Part shown: positions 45,449 through 54,353 of the stretch, one piece after another
Layout: each line of letters opens with the position of its first letter
How positions within the stretch are numbered: position 1 is the first letter of the stretch
Assembly (NCBI GenBank): GCA_965215775.1
Contig: CBDCEG010000029.1
Span: 1-64,000 of the forward strand
Length of the DNA: 64,000 bases
Origin: CBDCEG01 sp965215775
GTDB taxonomy: Bacteria > Pseudomonadota > Gammaproteobacteria > Cardiobacteriales > Ostreibacteriaceae
Reading direction: 5' to 3'
Made by a program: the position numbers and the translations under genes
Notes under the pieces: model-generated
Told to the model about the DNA's origin: nothing
Seen by the model: the letters and a program-made list of their open reading frames with translations, nothing else
The model's database searches: none

Positions 45449-46474
45449 ATGAAAAAAATTATACTTTTACCAGTAATTTTAGTAACACTTGTTATTAATA
45501 TCGTGGCAGCTCAATCATTGTATATTGATGGTCGTGATTATCAAACATTACCACTTGAAAACCAACTAACACTAACAAAACCAAATCAAAAAGAAGTTAT
45601 TGAGTTTTTCGCATACACTTGCCCTCATTGTTATCACGCTGAGGAAAATATTAATAAATGGTTAAAAGAAAGTAAACCAGCTGATGTAACATATTACCCA
45701 ATTCCAGCAACTGGCGGAAACTGGACGCACCCAGCAAAAACAATGTTTGTTGCTAAAAAACTTGGTATTTTAAAAGAATTTCATATGAAAATGTTTAAGG
45801 AATTTCAAGTAGTGAAAAATAGAGGCGTTGCTTTTGATAAAGAAGTATTGTTTAAATTTATAAATAAAGAATTTAATATTGATGAAGAAACTTATAACAA
45901 AGCTTATGATTCGTTTGCTGTAAAAACAGATTTAAATAAAGCTACTAAAAAATTCCAAAAATCTGGTGTGCAAGGAACTCCAGCATTTATTGTTAATGGA
46001 AAGTATAAAGTTTCTTTATTCCAAGATCGTAATAGAACATTTGAGGTTATTAATCATTTGTTATCAATTGATGTTATGAAAATTGAAGAAGTTAAAACTG
46101 AAGTTAAGACAGAAGCTGTTAAGAAAGTTGAAGAAGTTAAAACAGATGTTAAAACTGAAGCTGTTAAGAAAGTTGAAGAAGTAAAAGCAGAAGTTAAAAC
46201 TGAAGTTAAAACAGAAGCTGTTAAGAAAGTTGAAGAAGTTAAAGCAGAAGCTGTTAAAAAAGTTAAAGAAGTAAAAGCAGAAGCTGTTAAGAAAGTTGAA
46301 GAAGTTAAAGCAGAAGCTGTTAAAAAAGTTAAAGAAGTAAAAGCAGAAGCTGTTAAGAAAGTTGAAGAAGTAAAAGCAGAAGCTGTTAAGAAAGTTGAAG
46401 AAGTTAAAACAGATGTTAAAACTGAAGCTGTTAAAAAAGTTGAAGAAGTAAAAGCAGAAGTTAAAGTAAATTAA
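45449..46474 (+). CDS. DsbA-like periplasmic thiol oxidoreductase with Lys/Glu repeat tail
   Basis: The 341-residue protein has a signal peptide (KKIILLPVILVTLVINIVAA, cut before QSLY) and a DsbA-type thioredoxin fold. The active site is Cys58-Pro-His-Cys61 in AYTCPHCYH, and the cis-Pro loop is GVQGTPAFIVNG (Pro178). DsbA proteins usually end near residue 210. Here about 130 further residues are tandem variants of the 11-residue unit KVEEVKAEAVK, predicting a long charged helix or coiled coil. A GGAG site precedes the ATG. The core should introduce disulfide bonds; the tail is outside known DsbA architecture and its role is unknown. Confidence 0.88.
   Translation: MKKIILLPVILVTLVINIVAAQSLYIDGRDYQTLPLENQLTLTKPNQKEVIEFFAYTCPHCYHAEENINKWLKESKPADVTYYPIPATGGNWTHPAKTMFVAKKLGILKEFHMKMFKEFQVVKNRGVAFDKEVLFKFINKEFNIDEETYNKAYDSFAVKTDLNKATKKFQKSGVQGTPAFIVNGKYKVSLFQDRNRTFEVINHLLSIDVMKIEEVKTEVKTEAVKKVEEVKTDVKTEAVKKVEEVKAEVKTEVKTEAVKKVEEVKAEAVKKVKEVKAEAVKKVEEVKAEAVKKVKEVKAEAVKKVEEVKAEAVKKVEEVKTDVKTEAVKKVEEVKAEVKVN
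46081..46470 (+). repeat. Tandem repeats encoding the Lys/Glu/Ala/Val tail
   Basis: Units of about 33 bp (GAAGCTGTTAAGAAAGTTGA and variants), with inserted GTTAAAACAGAT-like units, run in frame to the end of the DsbA-like gene. Many copies are identical at DNA level, so the array should be unstable in length but stay in frame. Confidence 0.9.
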
Positions 46475-46538
46475 TAAACGAAGTAGAAAATAATAATAAA
46501 AACCTATAAAAACTTCATAAGAAAAAAGAGAATGAAAG

Positions 46539-46949
46539 ATGGGAAAATTATTAACTCCTTATAAACTAAAAAAAGGAGAAAAGTATATGAGTGAAGGTCA
46601 GTTGAAGTATTTTATGAATGCTTTGACGGACTGGAAACTATCATTGACAGAGCAAGAAATAGAGGCGAAAGAACACTTACAAGAGGATACTGAAAGATTC
46701 CCTGATGCTAGTGATAGAGCCAGCCATGAGGAAGAATTTAACTTGATGCTGAAATCTAGTGATAGAGAAAGAAAGCTAGTTCGCAAAATAGAGCTCGCAA
46801 TAGAAAAAGTAAAAAATAATGCTTATGGATATTGTAATGTTTGCGAAGCTGCAATAGGTGTTAATAGACTTAGTGCTCGTCCAATTGCAGAGTTGTGTAT
46901 TGAGTGCAAAGAGTTCGAGGAACAAAAAGAAAAAAGGAATTACAAATAA
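46539..46949 (+). CDS. dksA: DksA, RNA polymerase-binding transcription factor
   Basis: DksA binds the secondary channel of RNA polymerase and works with ppGpp in stringent control. The 136-residue protein has PYKLKKGEKYMSEGQL, a coiled coil whose tip is DASDRASHEEEFNL (DxxDxA motif), and a four-Cys zinc site: CNVC, then CIEC 17 residues later. The N-terminal 15 residues present in enteric DksA are shortened, but the functional parts are complete. The start at 46539 precedes the conserved PYxxKxGExYM segment. Confidence 0.95.
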   Translation: MGKLLTPYKLKKGEKYMSEGQLKYFMNALTDWKLSLTEQEIEAKEHLQEDTERFPDASDRASHEEEFNLMLKSSDRERKLVRKIELAIEKVKNNAYGYCNVCEAAIGVNRLSARPIAELCIECKEFEEQKEKRNYK

Positions 46950-47009
46950 AATCAAAAGAAATAAAATATTATATTTTATTAAAATAATAGACTAAATATT
47001 GGAGCAAAT

Positions 47010-48623
47010 ATGACCAAAAAGATAGAAAAATTAAAAGATATCAACTATGACGATCTTCCCTATGATAATAAACCAGACTTAAGAACTCACATTTCTGCTA
47101 TTGCAGGAGTTGCTAAAGTTTTTGAGCTTAAAACTGTTGCTGTTAGTGAAGCAAGAGTGCTTGAGATTGGTTGTGCTTGGGGTGCTAACTTAATTCCTAT
47201 GGCTGAAAGCTTCCCTAAAAGTGAATTTGTAGGTGTTGATTTATCAAAAAAACAAGTTGAAATGGCAGAAGCTACACTTAAAAATATGCCTAAAAAGCTA
47301 AAAAATATAAAAATAAAAAACAAAAGTTTTACTGATTTGACTGCAAAAAAAGATGGTAAGTTTGATTACATAATAGCGCATGGAATATACTCTTGGATTT
47401 CTAAAGAAAAACAGGATGCTTTAATCAAAAAATGTGCTGAGTTATTGAGTGATAAAGGAGTTATTCATATTAGTTATAATACTTTACCAGGTTGGAATAT
47501 GGTAAAAACAGTTCGTGATTTGCTTAAATTCCACACAAAAGATACAGAAACATTTAAGGGTAAAGGAGAGGATATTGGTAGAATTCTTGAGTTTGTTTCC
47601 CAAAATACAAGTGGTGATTCATCTTATGGTAAGTTTTTTGCTGATGAGTGGGAGCAAATAAAAGATAAAAAATTAAGCTATATTCTTCATGATTATTTGG
47701 AAGTTGAGAATAATCCGTGTTACTTTTCTGAGTTTATGAGTAAAGCTGAAAGTAATGGGCTTTCTTATTTAGGAGATATATCATTGCCATCAATGTTCTT
47801 GGGTAATTTCTCAGAGACTGTCAAAAACAGCTTATCAGAAGTGAAAGACATTGTTAAACAAGAACAATATATGGATTACCTTTCAAATAGAAGATTTAGA
47901 GGGACTTTATTATTTAAAAATAGTAAAAAAAGAGTAGCACATAGGAATATAAAGTTTGAAAGTATTAAGGATATGTACTTTGTTACAAAAAGTTGCTTTG
48001 TTGAGCATGCTAAACCAATGGATTTTAAAAAAGGTAAAGAGTTTGAATTTGCCTCTATTAGCAACTCTGAAATGACTTTTAAAGTGAAAAGTGGACTTGC
48101 AGCAGCAGTTCTTGCTTCTATTGTTAGCAATGCTTTAAGTCCTGCTAACAAAGAAAAAATAATTGAAAGTGCTTTGCTATTGCTTAAACCAAGCAAGGCA
48201 AAACAAAAAGAAACTAAAGAAAATTTAGAAAAAATAGTCTCAGAAGTATTATTGATTTGGGTAATGAAAGGAATTATTGACTTACATAGCTTTGACTTTC
48301 CTTGTGCTAAGGAAATTTCAAGCAAACCTAAAATATCTGGGATATCAATGGCACAAATTAAGTTAGGAGTGAATTATACAACTACTTGTTTACATAGAAC
48401 AATTGAATTGAAACCAATTGAGAAAATAATCTTATCTTTTTGTGATGGTAAAAATACAGTTGAAGATATAAATAATGAAATATTCAAGTTAGTTAAGTCA
48501 AAAGCTCTTAGCATTGAAAGTGATGATGAAGTTAAAACAGAAAAACAGCAAAAAGAGAAAGTTGCAAATTTTGTTAAAGGAACTTTATCTATGGCAATAA
48601 TGAATAGGTTACTTATTAGCTAA
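47010..48623 (+). CDS. SAM-dependent methyltransferase with regulatory domain (PKMT-like)
   Basis: The 537-residue protein has a class I methyltransferase domain: motif I VLEIGCAWGANL (50-61), FVGVDLSKKQVEMA and YIIAHGIYSWI. It continues as a methyltransferase-regulatory domain (about 220-310) and a C-terminal alpha-helical part. The DLRTHISAIA start and ARVLEIGCAWGANLIPMA motif match, from memory, the family that contains the Rickettsia outer-membrane-protein lysine methyltransferases PKMT1 and PKMT2. No signal peptide is seen. A TTGGAG site precedes ATG 47010. The substrate is unknown; Lys-rich envelope proteins are candidates. A homology search would separate this from generic methyltransferases. 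Confidence 0.78.
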   Translation: MTKKIEKLKDINYDDLPYDNKPDLRTHISAIAGVAKVFELKTVAVSEARVLEIGCAWGANLIPMAESFPKSEFVGVDLSKKQVEMAEATLKNMPKKLKNIKIKNKSFTDLTAKKDGKFDYIIAHGIYSWISKEKQDALIKKCAELLSDKGVIHISYNTLPGWNMVKTVRDLLKFHTKDTETFKGKGEDIGRILEFVSQNTSGDSSYGKFFADEWEQIKDKKLSYILHDYLEVENNPCYFSEFMSKAESNGLSYLGDISLPSMFLGNFSETVKNSLSEVKDIVKQEQYMDYLSNRRFRGTLLFKNSKKRVAHRNIKFESIKDMYFVTKSCFVEHAKPMDFKKGKEFEFASISNSEMTFKVKSGLAAAVLASIVSNALSPANKEKIIESALLLLKPSKAKQKETKENLEKIVSEVLLIWVMKGIIDLHSFDFPCAKEISSKPKISGISMAQIKLGVNYTTTCLHRTIELKPIEKIILSFCDGKNTVEDINNEIFKLVKSKALSIESDDEVKTEKQQKEKVANFVKGTLSMAIMNRLLIS

Positions 48624-48660
48624 TCTATTGATTTTGTAACAAGCTTATAGCTTATAAATA

Positions 48661-48706
48661 AAACATCTATTACTTAATTAACTTTAAGTTTTAGGTGTTT
48701 TTTTAT
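48661..48706 (+). terminator. Terminator after the methyltransferase gene
   Basis: AAACATCT pairs with AGGTGTTT (one T-G pair), a partly self-complementary AT-rich loop lies between, and TTTTTTT follows. It lies 37 bp after the stop codon and should separate the methyltransferase transcript from ribF. Confidence 0.65.
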
Positions 48707-48768
48707 TGTTGCAACTTTTTAAAGAAGCAATATAATTAATTTTTGTTTAATTATTAACTATTTCATAA

Positions 48769-49701
48769 GTGCAAATTATAAATTCATTAGATTTTAAAGA
48801 TAACAAACCACACGCACTTGCTATTGGTAATTTTGATGGTGTTCATCTTGGGCATCAAAAAATAGTTAATAAATTAATAAAAAAATCTAAACAGTTAAAC
48901 TTAACTCCTGCATTAATTACATTTTCTCCGCATCCAAAATGTTTCTTTAGAAGTTGTGATAATTTTTTATTAACAACAGATAAAGAAAAAGCTGAAGCTC
49001 TAGAAAAATTGTATTTAGAAAAAATGTATTTAATTGCTTTTAATAAAGAGTTTTCTAAGTTGACAGCAGAGCAGTTTATACAAAAAATAGTCCAAAATTT
49101 AAACTTAAAATACTTACTAGTTGGAGATGATTTTAAGTTTGGAGCAAACTCACAAGGAGACTACAAACTACTAAAAAAGGCGAGTGAAAAATATAACTTT
49201 GAGATAGAAAGAGTTGATACTTTTAATTATTTAAGTGAATTTAAAAATGAAAGAATAAGTAGTAGTTTAATAAGGAAAGCTATTTTAGAAAATAAATTTG
49301 ATAAAGTAGAAAAACTATTAGGAAAAAAATTCTCTTATAAAAGTAATGTTATAAAAGGTAATCAAATTGGTAGAAATCTAGGTTTTCCAACTGCAAATTT
49401 AAATATAGAAAAATATAAATTAATACCAAATGGGGTTTTTGCAGTCTTTGTGAAGGTTGATAATGTTATTTATAAAGGTGTCTGTAATGTGGGCAGAAAG
49501 CCAACGGTTAGTAATTTAGTTAAGTTGGTTGAGGTGCATATTTTTAATTTTGATTTTGATATTTATGGAGAAAGTATTGAAGTTTCATTTGTTAAGAAAA
49601 TAAGAGAAGAAGGAAAATTTAATTCACTAAACGACTTAAAAGAACAAATAGAAAAAGATAAGCAGAAAGCAAAAAAGATACTAAAGCTATATTCTATTTA
49701 G
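48769..49701 (+). CDS. ribF: Bifunctional riboflavin kinase / FAD synthetase
   Basis: RibF makes FMN and then FAD from riboflavin. The 310-residue protein has the adenylyltransferase domain with GNFDGVHLGHQ (20-30) and TFSPHPKCFF, and a C-terminal flavokinase domain with GNQIGRNLGFPTANL and GVCNVGRKPTV. The start is GTG 48769; the more common ileS or lspA neighbours are absent. Its stop is only 9 bp from the stop of a convergent kinase-like gene. Confidence 0.95.
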   Translation: MQIINSLDFKDNKPHALAIGNFDGVHLGHQKIVNKLIKKSKQLNLTPALITFSPHPKCFFRSCDNFLLTTDKEKAEALEKLYLEKMYLIAFNKEFSKLTAEQFIQKIVQNLNLKYLLVGDDFKFGANSQGDYKLLKKASEKYNFEIERVDTFNYLSEFKNERISSSLIRKAILENKFDKVEKLLGKKFSYKSNVIKGNQIGRNLGFPTANLNIEKYKLIPNGVFAVFVKVDNVIYKGVCNVGRKPTVSNLVKLVEVHIFNFDFDIYGESIEVSFVKKIREEGKFNSLNDLKEQIEKDKQKAKKILKLYSI

Positions 49702-49710
49702 AGAAGATTT

Positions 49711-50649
49711 TTATAAGCTTTTAATATTTTCTTTTATAAGTTTTATTTCAGCAGGTTTTAGAAAACTATTTTTAAAAGTTATCAATGGTTTTTCTTGAGG
49801 CTTAGAAACAACAATTCTTGCTTTAACCGAAGTCAAAGAGACTTTGTCTATAAATATTGATATAGGCTCTAGGTTTGATACTTTTGAAAGAAATAACCAG
49901 TTTAATGATTGCCAAAGTTTTATAGCATTATTGCTTAAAATACTGGAATGAAAATTTATTTCAAAACTATTTTTAGAGTAACTTTCTAAATTTATTTTGC
50001 TTATAGAATAACCTTTATTGGTAAATTCTTTTTTGAAATTACTAGAATTCCTCAGTAATTTTTTGAAAAATCTATTTTTTTGCTCTTTCTTATATTGCTC
50101 TATCTTTGAAAAATTAATATTGTTTTCTTTAACGAAAATCCTAATCATTTCAAAATATGATAAATCTATTTGTGCAAGACCAAATGCAATATTATGTTTA
50201 AGTTTTGAGTTGTTTTTTTCTTTTTTTATAGAGGACAAATCAATAAAATATAACTTATCTTTATGAACTAAGAAATTATCAAAATGAGGGTCAGTATGAA
50301 AGTATCCTAATGAATTTAATTTTCCAATTTCTTTTATGAATAAATTCAGATAGTTTTTATTATCTTTAAATGTATCTGTTAAAGTGGGGTAGCTTAAAAA
50401 TTCATATTGAATTAAACCACCAGTAAACTTTTTATTTTGCTCAGAAATATTAATTATTTTTGGTAGATTAAATTCAGAGGAAAGAGAGGAGTGAATATTT
50501 ACTTCCTGTAAAAAATATTTTAAAGACTTTTTGTAAAATCCCTTAAAAATAAATTTAACTCCATTTTTTTCTGCAATAAAAGTCTCTCTTTTCCCCTTTA
50601 TGTATCTTAAAGATTTCTTGTTGAAAATATCATCTAAAATATTTACCAT
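49711..50649 (-). CDS. Kinase-fold protein (Kdo/WaaP- or RIO-like)
   Basis: The 312-residue protein has a protein-kinase-like core. FIFKGFYKKSLKYFLQEVNIHSSL carries the likely Lys and Glu of the ATP site, HTDPHFDNF (118-126) resembles the HxDxxxxN catalytic loop, and FIDLSSI (135-141) replaces DFG. The pattern is close to small lipopolysaccharide-kinase or RIO-type families. The last 90 residues form a second beta-rich part that I do not recognise. It follows the M16 protease gene by 9 bp, so the two are likely co-transcribed. Envelope sugar phosphorylation is possible but unproven. Confidence 0.6.
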   Translation of the reverse strand: MVNILDDIFNKKSLRYIKGKRETFIAEKNGVKFIFKGFYKKSLKYFLQEVNIHSSLSSEFNLPKIINISEQNKKFTGGLIQYEFLSYPTLTDTFKDNKNYLNLFIKEIGKLNSLGYFHTDPHFDNFLVHKDKLYFIDLSSIKKEKNNSKLKHNIAFGLAQIDLSYFEMIRIFVKENNINFSKIEQYKKEQKNRFFKKLLRNSSNFKKEFTNKGYSISKINLESYSKNSFEINFHSSILSNNAIKLWQSLNWLFLSKVSNLEPISIFIDKVSLTSVKARIVVSKPQEKPLITFKNSFLKPAEIKLIKENIKSL

Positions 50650-50658
50650 TAATAAATA

Positions 50659-53430
50659 CTACCTTGTTGGCATAGCCTTTATTGTTACTTTTAAGTCTTT
50701 CTTTATGATTCTATTGGTAAATTCTACAAAACTTTCTTTAGTTATACTATCAATTTCACCTGCGATAATATTCACAGTCTGGTCTGTTTTGTTAGTAGTT
50801 TGAATATCTCCCCAATATTTACTTGCTGCTTGTGATATATTTTTAGATTTCTGTAGAAGTTCGGATTTTAGAATTCCTTTTATTTCTTGTAATTTCTCCT
50901 CTGAAATAGTTTCTAAATATTTTGGAATATCTGCTAAAAATTTATTAATATGATCATCAAGTTTATCAGCGGTTGCAACAGGAGACTCGATTACAAAGGC
51001 AATTCCAGCTTGATCATAAAAAGGTTTAGGGAATGCGAAAACAACATAACCAAGTTGCTTTTCTGTTCTTGATTCATTATAAAATTTAGGCGAAACTAGT
51101 TTTGAAAGTAAACCTATATTTGCTCTAGCTTTATAGCCTTTTTCTGCCAATAAATAAGTCAAAATACTGTTATCAGTATGTGGAACAAAGAAAGCTTCCC
51201 CTGTTGATTTAGTAATGTCTTTGATTTTATTTAGTTGATATTTATGATTAAAATCAGTTTTATCAAAAGTATTTTTTATACTTTTAGTTATATCTAAAGT
51301 TTTCTCATAATTAATATTACCATAGGCTAAAACTCTTGCTGCAAGTGACTTTATTAAACTCTCACGAAACTCAAGAACGCTTTTTAAATCTATATTTGTT
51401 AAATTTTCAAGCGTTTCTGTTGGAAGAGAATAGTCATCAAAAATAAGGTAGCTCAAATATGGAAATGTTTGCTGATAAGGCATAGCTGTTCTTTGGTTTT
51501 CTAAGTCTTTTGTTAGTTCTTCCTTCATTTGTTTAAATAAAACTTCATCAAATTTAGCTGCTTTTATTTTATTTAAAATTATCTTAAGCAATTCTTCTGA
51601 CTTATCACTATAACCTGAAATATTAATATTTATTGATTTTTCTCCAGAGAATATTTGAGCACTAAGACCTGCAATGTCCGCATCATAAAGGGTTGTATTA
51701 AGTGATTCAGATAAAAGCTTTGTTAAAAGAATAGTTTTAACTTTAGAAACCTTATCTAACTTTTTATCAGACTGTAAAGAAATAAAAATATTGGATTTTG
51801 GAATATTAAAACTAGTATCGTTTTTATAAAAAACTTCAATTCCATTTTCTAAAATAGTGTGTTTTTCCTTAACAATATTATCTTTAATTATATTATTATT
51901 ACTTGAAACAAAAGAATTTGGCTTAGGTAAAAACATTCCTTGTTTTAGTAAGTCTTCGGCTGAAATTAATTTAAGGTTATATTTTTTATTAACTTCTTTT
52001 TTAAAAGGAACATTGAAGAACTTACCTTTTTCTTTGAAATTCATTTCATTGCCAGAACTGGCAATATGAATGATTGAGTTATTAATAGTCATCATTTCTA
52101 AATACTCATTTATTTCTTTTTTATCATATCCGCTAAATATTGAATAAATTGAAATAATATCTTTAGTTTTGTACCTATTTAATTTCCCAGCTAACCCAGA
52201 TGTATAATACATTGGTTCAGTTTTTTCACTATATTTAAAATCTAGTTTAGAGATGCTTTCAACCTCTTTGTATCTTTTCTCACCATTATCACTCTCAATG
52301 AGTTTTAAGTATGAGAAAACTAAATTAGTTACTTTATCAATACTTTTATAACCAGTATCGGTAAGTTCTATTTTAATTTCAAAAACGGTTTCTTCACCAA
52401 TTTTAGAAGACTCACCAGAAGAAAGCTCCATTCCTAAATTTTGCTTCTTAAGGGCAGCCAATAAACTACCTTCACCTTCATAACCTAAAATGTAAGAAAT
52501 GTAAGAAAGTGACTTGCTATACACATTATTAGTTGAGTAAGGCATTGGAAAATGAAAAGATATCTCTTTTTTATCTTTAACTAATTGACTCTTAATTTGA
52601 ATTGGTAAATCTTTTTTTAAATATAAATTAGGTAGTTTTCCTGAAGTTGTACTTTTAAAGTCTTTATCAAGTTTAGGAACTGAGGAGAAAATTTCTTTTG
52701 CCCACTTTTCAAGAGTTTGCAAATCTTCTTTTCCTAAAATAACTCCAGACATATTGCTTGAAGAATAGTTTTTTTTGTAGAATTTAAGTAGGGCAGGGCG
52801 AACAGTTGCAGTTGGCAAGGTGTCATTAGTTCCAATTGAAAATCTTGAATGAGGATTTTTAGGATTGAAAGTTTGCTTTAAAACTTCTGTTTCTCTCCAG
52901 CCATCTTCCTTTAGTTTTGACTGATACTCTGAATGAACAGCATTTCTTTCTCTATCAACATATTTTGCAGAAAAAAGAGGTGCAACAAAAAAACGCCCAA
53001 ATCTTTCTAATCCACCATGCAAATGTTTAGGATCAATATCAAAAAAATAGTTTGTGTGAGCAAATGAAGTGAAAGCATTATGCCCTCCACCATGGTTACT
53101 TATGTAATTTGAATACTCATCTGCTTCAGGGAATTTATCAGTTCCTAAAAAAAGCATATGTTCTAAAAAGTGCGCAAGACCTGGAAACTCATCTGGATCA
53201 TCACCACTTCCAACTAAAACATCAACAGCAGCAGCTGATCTTTGTGCATTTTTATCAGAAATAAGAACCATTTTCATTCCATTTTCTAAAGTTATACTTT
53301 TGTATAATCTGTTGTCATTAGGGCTTATTGTAATCTGAGTATCTTCTTTTTTCATATTTGTTTTGTCGGTTAATTCTGCGGCATTAGCAAAAATAGCTAA
53401 GCTTAAAATAAATGTAGTTAATAGTTTCAT
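50659..53430 (-). CDS. Exported M16 (insulinase-type) metalloprotease
   Basis: The 923-residue protein has a signal peptide (KLLTTFILSLAIFANA, cut before AEL) and the two-half M16 clamshell. The inverted zinc motif is His87-F-L-Glu90-His91, and the third ligand is Glu168 in RERNAVHSEYQ. Length and sequence such as HGGGHNAFTSFAHTNYFF fit pitrilysin (protease III), which degrades small peptides in the periplasm. The C-terminal half has no zinc motif, as usual. A GGGAG site precedes the ATG. It lies between pilD (56 bp) and a kinase-like gene (9 bp). Confidence 0.92.
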   Translation of the reverse strand: MKLLTTFILSLAIFANAAELTDKTNMKKEDTQITISPNDNRLYKSITLENGMKMVLISDKNAQRSAAAVDVLVGSGDDPDEFPGLAHFLEHMLFLGTDKFPEADEYSNYISNHGGGHNAFTSFAHTNYFFDIDPKHLHGGLERFGRFFVAPLFSAKYVDRERNAVHSEYQSKLKEDGWRETEVLKQTFNPKNPHSRFSIGTNDTLPTATVRPALLKFYKKNYSSSNMSGVILGKEDLQTLEKWAKEIFSSVPKLDKDFKSTTSGKLPNLYLKKDLPIQIKSQLVKDKKEISFHFPMPYSTNNVYSKSLSYISYILGYEGEGSLLAALKKQNLGMELSSGESSKIGEETVFEIKIELTDTGYKSIDKVTNLVFSYLKLIESDNGEKRYKEVESISKLDFKYSEKTEPMYYTSGLAGKLNRYKTKDIISIYSIFSGYDKKEINEYLEMMTINNSIIHIASSGNEMNFKEKGKFFNVPFKKEVNKKYNLKLISAEDLLKQGMFLPKPNSFVSSNNNIIKDNIVKEKHTILENGIEVFYKNDTSFNIPKSNIFISLQSDKKLDKVSKVKTILLTKLLSESLNTTLYDADIAGLSAQIFSGEKSININISGYSDKSEELLKIILNKIKAAKFDEVLFKQMKEELTKDLENQRTAMPYQQTFPYLSYLIFDDYSLPTETLENLTNIDLKSVLEFRESLIKSLAARVLAYGNINYEKTLDITKSIKNTFDKTDFNHKYQLNKIKDITKSTGEAFFVPHTDNSILTYLLAEKGYKARANIGLLSKLVSPKFYNESRTEKQLGYVVFAFPKPFYDQAGIAFVIESPVATADKLDDHINKFLADIPKYLETISEEKLQEIKGILKSELLQKSKNISQAASKYWGDIQTTNKTDQTVNIIAGEIDSITKESFVEFTNRIIKKDLKVTIKAMPTR

Positions 53431-53486
53431 GAAATTCTCCCAAAATATTTAGTTGTTATGTTTTTTTGTTCTAGCTTAATTATTTA

Positions 53487-54353
53487 CTAAATTAAAGTAT
53501 GAAGGTACCAGTTCAAAATAGGCTCTCCATAAAGAAGTGCTAAAAATCCACCAGCTGATAAGTAAGGACCAAAAGGAATAGTTGTATTAAGTACTTTACC
53601 TTTTTTAAATAATTTTTGTAAAATAGTAACCAAAATCCCAAGAACAGATGCAAATAACAATATGACGGGGATATATTGAATATGTATCCAAGCACAAAGA
53701 GCAGCGAGTAACTTAGCATCACCTAAGCCCATACCTTCTCTTTTAGTGAATAAATAAAAAGCTTTTGCAATAGTCCAAAGAGATAAATATCCAACTAACG
53801 CACCAATAACTGCCATCTCTAAAGAAATAAATACACTGTAAAATCCAAGCATTATACCAATCCACATAAAGGGAATTGTTATGATGTCAGGTAGTAATTG
53901 AACTTTAAGGTCAATGCCAGTTAAAGCAACAAGGAACCAAACAAATAAAATAGCAAATAATCCTTGATAAGTATAGCCAAAGTGCCAAACAACCCAAACA
54001 CTTAAAAGACCCGTTACTAATTCTACAATAGGGTAAAAAATAGAGATAGGTGTTTTACAGCCTCTGCATTTCCCACGCATAAATAAATAACTAAAAACAG
54101 GTATGTTTTCAAATGATGCTATTTGGTGATTGCAATTTCTGCAACCTGATCTCGGATAAGATAGCGTAAACCTTTCTCTTTTTTCTGGTTCTAACTCTAA
54201 AATTTCTCTGGCAGCATCTTTATACTCATTGTCCATAATTATTGGAAGCCTATAAATTACAACATTTAAAAAGCTACCAACAAGAATGGAAAATATAAAA
54301 GTAATAAATAGCAACACAGGTAAAGGCAACCCTGATAAACTAGCCAACAACAT
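53487..54353 (-). CDS. pilD: Type IV prepilin peptidase / N-methyltransferase PilD
   Basis: PilD cleaves and N-methylates type IV pilins and type II secretion pseudopilins. The 288-residue inner-membrane protein has two CxxC pairs in its cytoplasmic loop (CRNC and CRGC) and the aspartyl catalytic residues in GIDLKVQLLPD and GMGLGDAKL. Eight membrane segments are likely. It overlaps pilC by 14 bp, so the two are translationally coupled. Confidence 0.95.
   Translation of the reverse strand: MLLASLSGLPLPVLLFITFIFSILVGSFLNVVIYRLPIIMDNEYKDAAREILELEPEKRERFTLSYPRSGCRNCNHQIASFENIPVFSYLFMRGKCRGCKTPISIFYPIVELVTGLLSVWVVWHFGYTYQGLFAILFVWFLVALTGIDLKVQLLPDIITIPFMWIGIMLGFYSVFISLEMAVIGALVGYLSLWTIAKAFYLFTKREGMGLGDAKLLAALCAWIHIQYIPVILLFASVLGILVTILQKLFKKGKVLNTTIPFGPYLSAGGFLALLYGEPILNWYLHTLI

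Noticed and set aside
46081..46470. CRISPR-like array
   Set aside because: Repeats are in-frame coding units inside the DsbA-like gene, without unique spacers.
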